The position numbers were made by a program, and so were the translations under genes. Below the pieces are notes generated by a model, which was not told the origin of the DNA, did not search any database, and was given only the letters and a program-made list of their open reading frames with translations. Below are positions 22,128 through 32,402 of a stretch of DNA of 42,177 nt, piece after piece (the stretch's first letter is position 1; the number at the start of each line of letters is the position of its first letter). Source of the stretch: Triparma columacea (taxonomy: Eukaryota; Sar; Bolidophyceae; Parmales; Triparmaceae); contig BRYA01000299.1 in NCBI GenBank assembly GCA_030267965.1, positions 21,626 through 63,802 on the forward strand, given 5' to 3'.

Positions 22128-23361
22128 ATGCTCACTATCATAATTACATTCATAATTATCATATATACGACTAGTTTCCACATATCAACAACGACATACC
22201 CACAAAATAATCAATCTGTGCGTATAGTATCTAAAAGGAGACCAACATCACCGACAACTTCATCAACAACATCCACAATATCTCTTAAACGACATCAATA
22301 CACCTATCCTTCCTACCTCCCCTCTCACTTCCCTTCTTACTCCTACTCCACATCGTTGAAAACGTCAAAAGACTCTAACCAAGATATCAACCCCCCCCAA
22401 TCCTCCACCTCAAACCAAGTCACCCCTCAACCCCCCTCCTCCTCAACCTCAAAGGAGTCCCGTACCTCAACAATAAACTCCCGTTTAGCTTCCAAACTAT
22501 CCTCCCCAACATCCTCATTACCAGGTCGTCGTACAAAATCAAAATTACAAAAAACAGTATCCCGAGTATTATCAACAAAACAGCGTCCCTCCGACGAGGA
22601 ACGCAGACAACGTATAAAAGAGGCTCGTGATTTAAACGGTATCCCCGTCCTCCCAACAATAACCGCCGGTCTAATCGGTACGTTAATAGGTTTCATAATG
22701 GTGAAGGTGAGTGTGGTGACGAGCGAAGCGAGTGTTATAGGGGGTAGGAGAAAGGAGCGAAGCGACCAGGAGGAGTGTGAACGACGATAAATCCAAAAAG
22801 CAAACCTTCGTGAAGTTTTGCCAAAATGTGATGAAAGTATGAGACGAAGGTCGTGTGAAGGCGGAGCGAAGCGACGTGAGAGGGAGCGGGATAGCGACCG
22901 TGTCTCGCTCAGCGAGAGAGAGCGGGTAGCGAATCAGCAAGGCTGCGAAAGCACCGATTAGGTCAAACCATAAATGCGCTAAGTGCCAAGCTCTGAAATC
23001 CCAAAACTCTCAACCCTAACCCGAGACCCTAACCCCCAATAACAAGTTTGTGCTCCTTGATTTCTTAGCGAGTCACTTTGCTACTGATTGGGCACCTAGT
23101 ACATCCGACCCTTATGTTATAGCTAGATTAAACGGTGCGTTAAGAACGGGGGTTCTTAGTGGTTTCGGTATCCTATCATCGTTCGTTTTAGTGAGTGGTA
23201 TTGGTGTTACTGCGTTAGGTATACAGGTTGGGGTTGGTGTTGCTAAAGGTGAATTGGATGGTGGGAAAGGGGGGGGGGTGGAATGGAAGGAGATTTGGGA
23301 ACAGGTTAAGGGGAAGGATAGTAGGAAGGATAAGGACGATGTTGACCCGTTTGGGTATTAA
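22128..23361 (+). CDS. unknown membrane protein with signal-anchor N-terminus
   Basis: Two exons (22128-22706 and 23047-23361) give 297 residues. The intron 22707-23046 has a GTGAG donor and AAG acceptor and joins in frame as FIMVK then FVLLDFLASHFATDW. ATG 22128 is the first in frame and starts a hydrophobic segment (MLTIIITFIIIIYTT). Residues 25-165 are rich in Ser, Thr, Pro and Lys with no domain I can name. About residues 170-200 (LPTITAGLIGTLIGFIMVKFVLLDFLA) and 225-255 (GVLSGFGILSSFVLVSGIGV) look like membrane segments. The C-terminus is Gly/Lys/Asp-rich. A plastid inner-membrane location is possible but only inferred. Its coding sequence is visibly more A/T-rich than its neighbours. 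Confidence 0.75.
22707..23046 (+). repeat. intron with three copies of GAGCGAAGCGA
   Basis: Copies of GAGCGAAGCGA(G/C) lie at 22721-22732, 22755-22766 and 22864-22875. An inverted TCTCGCTCAGCGAGAGA hairpin-like word lies at about 22902-22918. Near the acceptor are two ACCCTAACCC-type words, which probably serve as branch sites. Confidence 0.8.
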
Positions 23362-23501
23362 GGGAGATGAGCGAAAGTTGATAGGCAGAGTGGAGTGTGG
23401 GGGGGAGGTGGAGAGGAGGTAGGAGAAATATTCTTTGTTAGGATTACGTTTTAAGGGAGAAAGGTGAATAGCAAATGAGAACATTTTGTTTTTGGAACAC
23501 G

Positions 23502-23540
23502 CTAGACATCTTCTCTAGACATCTTCTCTAGACATTTTCT
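23502..23540. repeat. 13-bp tandem repeat between convergent genes
   Basis: Three copies of CTAGACATCTTCT (the third has one change) lie in the gap between the gene ending at 23361 and the one ending at 23619. Confidence 0.9.
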
Positions 23541-23618
23541 CTAGGTCTTGGGCGTCCACGAACCCCCTCCCTTAATAGCTACCAACCCCTCCCTCTCTCT
23601 CTCAACTATCACAACACT

Positions 23619-26600
23619 TCACCATCCGTTTCTCCCTTTATTATTCCTTTTCCCATTAATTTCCCTCTCCACAAACGCCTTAACTCCCCATTCTCCCTCC
23701 CCTCTCGTAAAGTTATTAACCTTAACCCCTCCCCCTCCCCCCCTCGTCCCTCTACCACCGAAACCGTACCTCCCCCCATCATCTAATGACCTAGATCCTC
23801 CCCCCCCTCTAATCCCCCCCGTTGTCAACCTCCTCCTACGTGTACCACTACCTGTTGAACTCCGTAATCCTTTACCCCAAACGGAACGGGCGGGAACAAC
23901 GGAGGAGTTTGAGGTGTTACGAAGCCTTGATACACCAACACCAACACCACCACCACCTACTACTCCATTGAACCCACTCTCGATTCCACCGTATGATTTA
24001 ACAACACCTCTTCCCACATCCCCCACCTTAGATCCCACACTGACATTCGTCCTATTATTAGTACCACCATATCCCTTGACCACATCGTTCTTAACCTTCC
24101 TTCTACTCACAGGTGAGAACATAACGACAGGTGGTAAGAAAGTCGCTGTCTTAACCGGTAATGCTTTAACTACAGCGCTACCATTAGGATAGCGTGTAGG
24201 GGAGGAGGTGGCGGGTGGGGAGGTTATTATTATACCGGACCTTACTACCCCGTCTAACGGTGCAGACATTGGAGGTGGTATCGATGATATTTGGGGTGGT
24301 ATATCTAACGGTGCAGGTATCGCGTCAGTAGATTGAGACGTCTCGGGGTTGGATTCACCTGTGAAGGAGGATTCAGGAGACCAGCATGAGGGAGGCTTCG
24401 AGACTTGTAACACTAGATCCTTGTCTAGCCTCTTTGAGGTTTCGGTTGAGTACGAAGACGAGTCTAGTGGTGAGGTATTATGTGAAGTAAGAGAAGGATT
24501 GGAGGTCTTTACTGGTGTTACGCAGACAGATGATTGGAACGTTGACTTATCAGTAGACGAGAGTGACAAGGAGGGTGAATGTATCGAGGCCTTCTCCCCG
24601 GACGACGTTGATGACTTCTCAGTTGTAATTTCCGAGTCTTCAAACTCGTCACCACCCCAAACCTTGATGGGCGTAGGTTTGACAGTCTCCCTCTTGACTT
24701 CCGTCTTCTTCTTCTTCTTCTTCACCACCTCCTTCTTCCCCCCCTTCTTCCCTCCCGCAGTCTCCTTTTTCTTCTCTCCCCCCGTCCCCATCATAAGTCT
24801 ATTAACGCTGTCCTCAATTTCTGATTCCTTCATGTACTTCACCCCCTTCTTCCCTCCCCCCTCCCCTCCCCCCCCTCCCCCCCTCTTCGCCCTCGCGCTT
24901 AGCCTCTCAACGCTTTTCCTAATAACTGCTGAGTCTACATACGTAACCTTCAAGCCGTCTCCAAAACCTAACCCCGACCCACCACCGCCGGACCCTACGA
25001 CGCCGGACCCGAGAGGCTGAGGAGGAGGGACGTCGGCAGTCGAGTCGATGGAAGAGATACTACCAACAGAAACTGTTACTTCCCCACCCTTGTCCTTGTC
25101 CTTCTCCTTCTCCTCTGCCTTCTCCTCTGCCTTGTCCTTCTCCTTCTCATTCTCCTTTGCCTTCTCCTTTGCCTTCTCCTTTGTCTTCTCCTTCTCCTTC
25201 TCCTTCTCCTTCTCCTTTGCCTCCTCCTCCTCCTCCTCCTTCTCCTTCTCCTTCTCCTTCGCCTTGGCCCTCCTCTCCTCCGCCCCCTGTATTGCCCTCC
25301 CCTCAACCACCGCCATCCTTTCTTCCCAGCTCTTGCAGCCCTTCCCGAACACCCTCTCCTCTTCCCCTGCCATGACCCCCCCCAGTACGCAGCTCGCCGC
25401 CCTCTTCATGTAGATACCGTAGCCGTCCGCCCTCCCCCCCGCCCCCCCGTCCCTGTCCTGCAGGCCCCACCCGAGCCCGATCCCGTACATTCCGGTGAAG
25501 GGCCTCCCGTCAGCCCTCAACACCCGAGCCTCGTCGTCCACGGCCACCTGAGATCCGGCGTACGCGTACTCGACCTTGTCGGCAATTTTTGTCCCCACCC
25601 CCCTGTTAGCTTGGTTCGGGCTAGATCTTCCCATCTCCTTGCTCTTTGGTCTCTCCGGCACATTCTCCCCCCCCTCCCCTCCCCCCTTCCCCGCCCTTTC
25701 CTCAGTCACCTCAACCTCGTTCGTCCCGTACCCCGCGCACCACACCACAACGTCCGCCTCCCCCACCACCTTCTCCCTCACCGCCTCCCCCCCCGCGTTC
25801 CCCGCCATCCTGTACATCTTAACCCTGCTCTCCTTCCCCTCCGCGATGCGCCTGTGCAGCGCCTTGGCGTCGCCCCTGAGTCCCGAGAAGACGTTGACCT
25901 GCCCGCTCTTGTTCGCTCCCCCCTCCTTAACGAGGTAACCCGCCGCCTTGGCCTCCTTCAAGGTGTTGTAGAAGACCTTAACCGGGCTCCTGTGGAGCAT
26001 GACGATCCCCCCCACCCCCCAAGGGTACTTCACCTTCTTCTTCTCCTTCTCACCGGTCCCGTCGGTACCACTGACCTCCTCGGGAGGCTCCTCCTCTACC
26101 ACCAGGTGGTTCAGGCATACCCAGGCTACGCTGAAGGCGCTGTGGGACCCCCCGACGATGGCGAGCTTGCAGTAACCGCGCTTGGTACGGGCGAGGTCAA
26201 GACGGGACTTTAAATCCTGGGCACCGACGGTTGTCAGCACGTAGTCGCTCAGCATTACCTATGGGAGAGGAGGGGGAGGAACAGGCAAGGCGATTGTCAG
26301 GTGATGCAGGGAAAGGCTTGCAGGGGAAGGCTTGCAGGGGAAGGCTTGCTTCTGTCAGGGAAATAGCTTTTGCTTCAGTCATGGGCTCCCTCGCTCGCCG
26401 CTTCTGCTCCTTCTGCTCACCTTGCTTTTTACCTTGGCCCCCGAGTAAACTCCAGTCGGCAGCCTCTGCCTCCCCCCCGTCGCCATGACCAGATTCTTGG
26501 CGCATAGGACCATCTCCCCCCCGACCTGCTTGGGCAGCCCCTCTCCCTTCCCGTAAACCCTCTCGCACCTGACCCTAACGTCCCAAATTAGGCAGCCCCT

Positions 26601-27353
26601 CTCGGCGTCCCTCCTCTGGTGGACGCCGACAACCACGCACCCGAGGCACACCTTGCTATTCGGGCTCTTCTCCAGCGTCACCCTTACCAAGGAGCCAATG
26701 TCAGAAAGCCAGTCCCCGATTTTCATCAGCGGGGCAATCTTCTCCCCCACAGCGAGCAGGTGCTGCCCGGTGCCCATTGAGAGGAGCGGGGAAAGAACCG
26801 TGCCATCGGCGCCCTCCGGAGGGTGACCGTCGGCCTTATCTTTGGTGACGACAGTCACGAAAGCGTCAGCGTTCGTGTTGCTGGATATTACATAGTCTCC
26901 CAATTTACCTGAAAAGAGTTAAGGGGGGACAGAGGATGCGATCGAGATTAGCAAAAAAAGCGCACCATATACTACAAGCCCCGATCGCGCCATCCCAGCC
27001 TCCCTTGCGCAACACTCTACACCGCCCTATTCCACTCAGAACCCTTCCCTATTCCTTGCCCCCCTCTTCTCACCTCTCCCAAAGTCCTTCAAACCGTTCG
27101 GGTCTACCACACAGACCCCGGCGAATCCTGGCCTCCCCCCCCCAAACTCGTCTGCGCCCTTCTTCTCATCCTCCTCCTTGTTATCCGTCTCCTTTGGCAC
27201 CCCCCCCTCAGGCCCAACTTTGCCCTGAAGCATATCAGAAAGGACACCAAGGCGGGCGGCTTTAACGAGCACGGCACAACCGCAGGGACCGCCACCGACG
27301 ATCAGGGTGTTGAAGGGGAGGGAGGGGGAACCAGGAGAGGGGAGAGGAGACAT
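23619..27353 (-). CDS. FAD/NAD(P)-binding oxidoreductase-like protein with long charged tail
   Basis: Three exons (27353-27074, 26908-26421, 26258-23619) give 1135 residues. Introns are 26909-27073 and 26259-26420. A dinucleotide-binding fold starts the protein (LIVGGGPCGCAVLV, GxGxxG at 20-25). Around residue 245 comes NLVMATGGRQRLP, and a second Rossmann motif is LAIVGGSHSAFSVAW (GGSHSA at 292-297). ADVVVWCAGYG matches the conserved ATG-type motif of flavin monooxygenases and N-hydroxylases. The layout resembles FAD-dependent hydroxylase-like proteins; the substrate is unknown. After about residue 590 a KEKEKE/EEEE segment, Gly-rich and Ser/Thr-rich regions continue for some 550 residues to a basic end. 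Exon 2 could instead end at 26433, dropping four residues. The enzyme half is well supported; the tail is open but low-complexity. Confidence 0.82.
26313..26350. repeat. 14-bp tandem repeat in intron 2 of the FAD protein gene
   Basis: AAGGCTTGCAGGGG occurs at 26313 and 26327, with a partial third copy from 26341, inside the intron 26259-26420. Confidence 0.85.
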
Positions 27354-27565
27354 GGAGAAGGCGGAGGTGACAGGGGAGGTTGGGTTGTAATACAATCAAG
27401 GGGAAGGGAGATTAGCGAAACCGACTAAAATTAATGACAACGTAAGCGGGATGGAGTTATCACCCACTTACGACCCGTAATTGCTCACGGGTGAAATTTG
27501 ATTGAAGAATAAAACAAATTGGTAAATTTCTATACCGGCTTCTTCCCATCTTGAAATCTTTAAGA
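27354..27565. promoter_or_regulatory. bidirectional upstream region
   Basis: 212 bp separate the divergent start codons of the FAD protein and glycosyltransferase-like genes. Both promoters must lie here. No named element is recognised. Confidence 0.4.
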
Positions 27566-29729
27566 ATGAAGAAGCCGAACAGAAGAATATCCGCAGTTTC
27601 AGCAGTTGCGACATGCGCGGTGATTGTTCTCATATCCTTGGCGAATAATCAGTTTAACAACACCTCCACCTCCCCCTCCGCTTGGGCCTCTTCATCTCCC
27701 CCCTCTTCCCCCACCTCCTCCATCTCCCCCGTCCCCCCCAATCCCATTTTTACAACCCCATCGACAGTTGGAGAGTATACCGCCCGGATCCAGCGCTCAA
27801 TTCTAGATAAACAGTTAGGAATTTCACAATTCAAATTAGAGAATCAAGGTGAGGACAGGCGAAAGAAAGGAAAGCAAGCAGCGACGGTGGCATCGCAGCG
27901 GGGAGGAGACCAGGAAGCACGTCGACCAGGAAGCACGTCGACCAGAAAGCACGTCGACCAGGAAGCACATCGACCAGCCCACTAACGCGAGCCCCGTCTC
28001 AGCCCTCGAGAGCTTACTGGCAGACGCAACTAAAGAGGAGCTGGCTGCGTCCAAGATTGCGCCAGTGAAGACTGCAGCGAAGGTAAACACCCCCCCCCCG
28101 CCACCAATAGAGCTCTCACTCCCAGGAAATTACGAGATTCTGAGCAAGTTCAGCTACCACGAGCCGCTGTCAATCAACCCAAACAATCTCTTTTTAACTG
28201 TGGAGAGCTCCGGCGCCAGTTTGGAAGATCGGACGTTTGAGTTCTCGCAGCTGTCCGACGGAAAATCCGTCAGCATAAAACACGTGAAAAGTGGTAAATA
28301 CATGGCCATGAAGACCAAGAGTGAGCGGGAGAGCTGGACGGTGAAGCCGGATTGCACGACCCCTGAAACTACCTCCTCCTGCCAGTGGGAGATCCACGAG
28401 AACAAGTACATCTATAACAAGTACATGAGAGCCTACATGAACGTCGTCAAGCACGTGCACATTAGGGGGCATCGCGAGGAGGGAGACAGCTACGGACCTG
28501 CCGGAAAGGTGAGAATGGGACAAATAATGTTGCGGAGGGAAACCCTCACCCTAAACTCACCCACTGCCGCAATACCCGCCGCCGATCGCTCGCTTGCTAG
28601 TCCATGAACTCTGAGTTCACGTTCAAGCCTGTGGGGGAGGCCTCCAAGAAGGAGGAGGAGATGATGAAGGAGAAGTACAGGAGGGTGATGAAGTACATGG
28701 ACTCGGAGAAGGAGGCCGCGTACATTGAGAGGATCCAGGCCCTTCCCAAGAGCGACGAGTACAGGTGAGAAGAGATGGAGACGAAAAACAGTGCAAGTAC
28801 GACGACGATTGTTCTAAACACATGGCAAACCCTTTCTGCTTTGGGGTTCGCTTCGCTCGCCGCACACAGGGTCATCAGCTTCGGCCTTTACGGGGGCGAC
28901 ACCAAGTACACCACGGGAGCCATCCGAAACGCCGAGCTGCGGGACACGTACTTTCCGGGGTGGACGATACGCTTCTACGTCGACGACAGCGTTCCTCAAG
29001 ACGTCATTTCCAAGCTCAAGGAGCTCGGGTCGGAAATAGTGAGGGAGGAGGGCCTCAAGGGAGGGATAGGAGGGATGTTTTGGAGGTTTCTGGTGGCCGA
29101 TGACGACACAGTGGACAGGTACATAGTTCGGGACTCCGACTCGCGCCTTAATGCCAGGGACAGGTTTGCGGTGGAGGAGTGGATAGAGTCAGGGAAGTGC
29201 ATCCACAGCGTGAGGGACCACGTGAACCACAGGAGGTCCCTCAACGGGGGCATGTGGGGAGGGAGGAAAGGATGCATTCCAGGTGGAGTCAGGGGAAAGA
29301 TGGGCAGCTCCGCCAGGGGCAAGTACATGGAGGACCTCCACTTTCTTACCCAGAAGATATGGTGAGAGGAAGGGGAGGAAGGGCAGGGTGGAAATTGGAA
29401 TGATTGAGCGAGACTGAGGGGACCGTTCTGAATACCTGTCGCAAAGGCTTACGCTTAATCCNNNNNNNNNNNNNNNCCCCCCCCCCCCCCCCCCCTCCCT
29501 ACCCAGGCCTCTCGTGAAGGATGACCAAATATCCCACGACGCCTTCTCCTGCACTGAGTTCCCGAATTCCAAGCCCTTTCCTACTCAGAGAGACGACAAC
29601 TTCCAGCACGTCGGGCAGGTCTTCTTCGCAGACGACTCCCCTAGGATGGGAGATATTGACATTTTTAAAGGTGTGGTGAACCCCGTTGAGTGCAGACCCG
29701 AGGGGCACCGAGACTGGACGCACGGGTAG
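27566..29729 (+). CDS. type II membrane glycosyltransferase-like protein with beta-trefoil-like domain
   Basis: Five exons (27566-27848, 28003-28508, 28601-28764, 28870-29361, 29507-29729) give 555 residues; all four introns have GTGAG donors. A short basic N-terminus precedes one membrane span (VSAVATCAVIVLISLA), the layout of Golgi glycosyltransferases. A Ser/Pro stem follows. Residues about 125-265 contain VSIKHVKSGKYMAMK and a repeat of similar strands, resembling a fascin or FGF-type beta-trefoil; this is inference. From residue 319 (VISFGLYGGDTKY, YFPGWTIRFYVDDS) a GT-A-like domain follows, with IVRDSDSRL giving D406-S-D408 as the likely DxD metal site. Donor and acceptor sugars are unknown. 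The last intron contains an assembly gap. It is convergent with the GME gene, 158 bp apart. Confidence 0.82.
27908..27977. repeat. 16-bp tandem repeat in intron 1 of the glycosyltransferase-like gene
   Basis: Four copies of GACCAGGAAGCACGTC (copies 3 and 4 each with one change) plus six bases of a fifth. They end just before the branch-site-like CACTAAC and the acceptor at 28002. Confidence 0.92.
29462..29476. other. assembly gap (15 N) beside a poly-C run
   Basis: Fifteen N bases are followed by a run of about 19 C. The gap lies in intron 4 of the glycosyltransferase-like gene (29362-29506), so no coding sequence appears lost; the exons on either side join in frame. Confidence 0.99.
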
Positions 29730-29887
29730 GGGGGGGTCCCTAGTAAACAAAAATATACTTTGCGCTTATTCCAATATTTAGACATAATACAATCATCCGT
29801 CCCTCCCTTAACAATATATCACATCCATCCATCCTTCCCTACCCCTTAGACATCCATCCAGATACACAAGAACACTTATTGAAGCAG

Positions 29888-31306
29888 TTAAAGCTGCATC
29901 AAGGAATCGTCCGTCTGCACCACCACCTCACTGACTGAGAAGTTGGAAATGTCCACTCCGGCGGCCTTCTCCTTCTCGATCTGCTCCTTGATCCAAAAGT
30001 AGGTCTTCTTGAGGCCGTCCTTGATGGCGATCTTGGGCTCCCACCCCAGCTTCTCGAGGATGAGCTTGTTGTTGCTGTTCCTCCCCCTGACTCCCTGGGG
30101 TCCCTCGATGTGCTTGATCGGCATCTCCTCCTTACCCTCGAAGGAAAGGGCGATCCTGGCGAATTCGATCATGTTGACCATTTCAGTGCTGCCGAGGTTG
30201 ATTGGCTGCTCCATGTCGCTGAACATGAGCCGGAGGACTCCCTCGACGCAGTCGTCGATGAAGGTGAAGCTGCGAGTCTGCAAGCCATCTCCCCACATCT
30301 ACGACGAGCCAAGCGGGTCGGCGAAAGGATTTCGTTAGTGGTTTGCGGAAATGTGCCTACTCCTTTCTGCTTATCATTCTCACCTCGAAGTGGTTGGTGG
30401 CAGTGAGGGCCTTGCGGCAGAAAGCCGCGGGAGCCTTCTCGCGCCCGCCCCTCCAGGTCCCAAAGGGACCGTAGATGTTGTGGAAGCGGGCGATGCGCAT
30501 CTTGATTCCAAAGTCCTTGCCATAGGCCAGGGCCATTTCTTCGCTGTAAAGCTTCTCGAGGCCGTACATGTCCTGTGGCCTGGCAGGCCAGGCGTCGGAC
30601 TCGATGAGGCCGGGGTTGCTGGGGTCCTCCTACGAAGACGGGCGACGATAGCGAAAGCGGAAAGGGTGGTGGCGTATTGTTCGTGAGTAAAGGAAAAGAC
30701 AGTGGAAAAGACAGCAGTAAACGCAGTCAGTGCTCACCTGCTTCTGCTCGTTGTAAACACACGCGGAGGAAGCGTAGAAGAAGTGCGTCGCGTTGGCACG
30801 GCGGGCGGCCTCGAGCATGTTCATGGAGATAGAAGTATTGTTGTAGGTGAGGACAGACTGGTTGGACTCAATAAAGCCCATTCCACCCATGTCAGCCGCA
30901 AGGTTGTAAATGTGCTTGCAGTCCTTGCACGCAGCAATAGCAACATCGAGCTTGCGAAGGTCACCGAGGATGAACTCAGAACAAAAGTCAGATTCCTCCA
31001 TGAACTCGTTCTTGACCCAGTCAACGCAGATCTAAGAGGGATTAAGCGGATGATAGAGGCAAACAAAGGCAACGTGGGTTAGGAGTGAAGGTTGAAATCA
31101 ATCTTATGTCACAATAACGCCATTAACGTCACTTATGTACGATTTCAAAGGGAGCAATGACAGACACGAAAGCACATCGTCAAACTTACCACATAGTACC
31201 CCGCATTGAGGAGCCTCTTCGCAATGTGCGAACCAATGAAGCCTGCACCGCCACCGACGCAAACGCGAACTCCTTCTCCAGGGGGTAGTGAGAAAGTAGG
31301 GGACAT
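29888..31306 (-). CDS. GME: GDP-mannose 3,5-epimerase
   Basis: Four exons (31306-31190, 31031-30738, 30629-30384, 30298-29888) give 355 residues. Introns are 31032-31189, 30630-30737 and 30299-30383, all between codons. The extended SDR fold starts with VCVGGGAGFIGSH. NLAADMGGMGFI, SSACVYNE (catalytic Cys), DMYGLEKLYSEEM (the YxxxK pair), FGTWRGGREKAPAAF and MWGDGLQTRSFTFIDD are characteristic of this enzyme. It converts GDP-D-mannose to GDP-L-galactose and GDP-L-gulose, feeding ascorbate and cell-wall or glycan synthesis, in the cytosol in plants. Length is close to the plant enzyme (about 375). The start is 189 bp from the divergent thioredoxin gene. Confidence 0.96.
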
Positions 31307-31495
31307 GCTGTGGAAGCCAGTGTTTGGAGAGGAGTGGAGAAAAGGTATTAGAACTTTGTTTACGATTTCAAAGCGTGCAATTCTTTAGGGTTGAAAAAAC
31401 AGAAACGATAGAATTGAAAGAGGAGCAATGCAGAACGATTGCAACCAAATCTTCTCACCTCAACTTTGTGCCTAAAGCATTGTCTATTTTCACAA

Positions 31496-32299
31496 ATGCT
31501 CTCCCCTCGGCGATGTTTACTCTTTTTATCTCTGTTAGGGCAAATACGAGTTACTTCAACACTCCTTCAAGAAAGTATCATGACTTCCAGTAGCAGGATT
31601 GTCCCAAACAACCTTATGGAAACGCCACCCATCTCCATCTCCCATGCAATTTCACGTTTGCCCAGTAACCCTTTGTACTGCGAATCACTTGAGTCAGGAG
31701 ATTCTTCCTCTTCTCCTCCACGCGTTACTTCAACAACGCCTAAATTGGATGAGCTTAGACGAAAATTGCAGATGAAGAGGCGGCAGAGTTGGGCCTATTT
31801 TGTTGGGGGCCTGGGGGCGGCGGGTGGCAGCTACGGGTTGAACGTTCTGAATCCTCAATCCGAGACTCAAATCCTCTCCCAGTTAACGCTAGCGTCGCCT
31901 CCGATTTCATCCATAGGTGCGACCTCAAAGCCGACGATAGTTGAGTTCTGGGCCCCCTGGTGTGAGAACTGTAAGGCATCGGCGTACAAGGTGAAGCGCC
32001 TCAAGGACGTGTACGGCGGCAAGGTAAACGTAATCCTCGTCGACGGCGACGACCGGAAGAACGGGTGGCTGGTGGATAGGTTTAGGGTGGACGCCATTCC
32101 CCATGTGGCCTTGATCAACCCTGCTGGGACCGTAGAGACGTCGCTAGTCGGCGTCGTTCCAGAGGGCGTCGTAATAGCCGATGTCGAGGCGTTAATAGCG
32201 AGGAAGGACCTCCCGTACGTCATGTACGATCCTTGGAAAGATTTAGGGGGGGAGGGGAGGAACATGAAGGACTTGCGGGACACCGAGGCTAATGGTTGA
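31496..32299 (+). CDS. membrane-anchored thioredoxin-like protein (HCF164-type)
   Basis: Single exon, 267 residues. I chose ATG 31496 because it opens a leader-like stretch (MLSPRRCLLFLSLLGQI); a later in-frame ATG at 31580 would remove it. A membrane segment lies near 98-118 (SWAYFVGGLGAAGGSYGL). The thioredoxin domain follows with FWAPWCENCKASAY; the redox cysteines are C156 and C159, and IPHVALINPAG carries the cis-proline. HCF164 of plants is a thylakoid protein with its active site in the lumen that reduces cytochrome f haem-binding cysteines; the same role here is inference from layout and motif. Its 3' end is tandemly duplicated just after the stop. Confidence 0.8.
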   Translation: MLSPRRCLLFLSLLGQIRVTSTLLQESIMTSSSRIVPNNLMETPPISISHAISRLPSNPLYCESLESGDSSSSPPRVTSTTPKLDELRRKLQMKRRQSWAYFVGGLGAAGGSYGLNVLNPQSETQILSQLTLASPPISSIGATSKPTIVEFWAPWCENCKASAYKVKRLKDVYGGKVNVILVDGDDRKNGWLVDRFRVDAIPHVALINPAGTVETSLVGVVPEGVVIADVEALIARKDLPYVMYDPWKDLGGEGRNMKDLRDTEANG

Positions 32300-32335
32300 A
32301 TGAAGAACTTGCGGGACACCGAGGCTAATGGTTGA
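32264..32335 (+). repeat. 36-bp tandem duplication spanning the stop codon
   Basis: 32264-32299 and 32300-32335 are copies that differ at one base. Each starts at ATGAAG and ends at a TGA, so the first stop terminates the protein and the second copy is now 3' untranslated. Confidence 0.97.
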
Positions 32336-32402
32336 CGGGGACCATACAAAACAAAGTGTAAAAATAGCAAGTCATCATACAATCTAATGAATATATATAT
32401 TC

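Noticed and set aside
23018..23041. ACCCTAACCC-type words resembling telomere repeats
   Set aside because: Only two imperfect copies, placed where an intron branch site belongs; no array.
25076..25306. Arg-rich and Ser/Phe-rich open frames opposite the FAD protein tail
   Set aside because: They are frame shadows of the KEKE-coding triplet repeat.
27908..27977. Regular 16-bp repeats as a possible CRISPR array
   Set aside because: Repeats abut directly with no spacers, in a eukaryotic intron.
31439..31495. Longer N-terminus of the thioredoxin-like protein
   Set aside because: The extension starts at a TTG with no ATG; ATG 31496 gives a normal leader.
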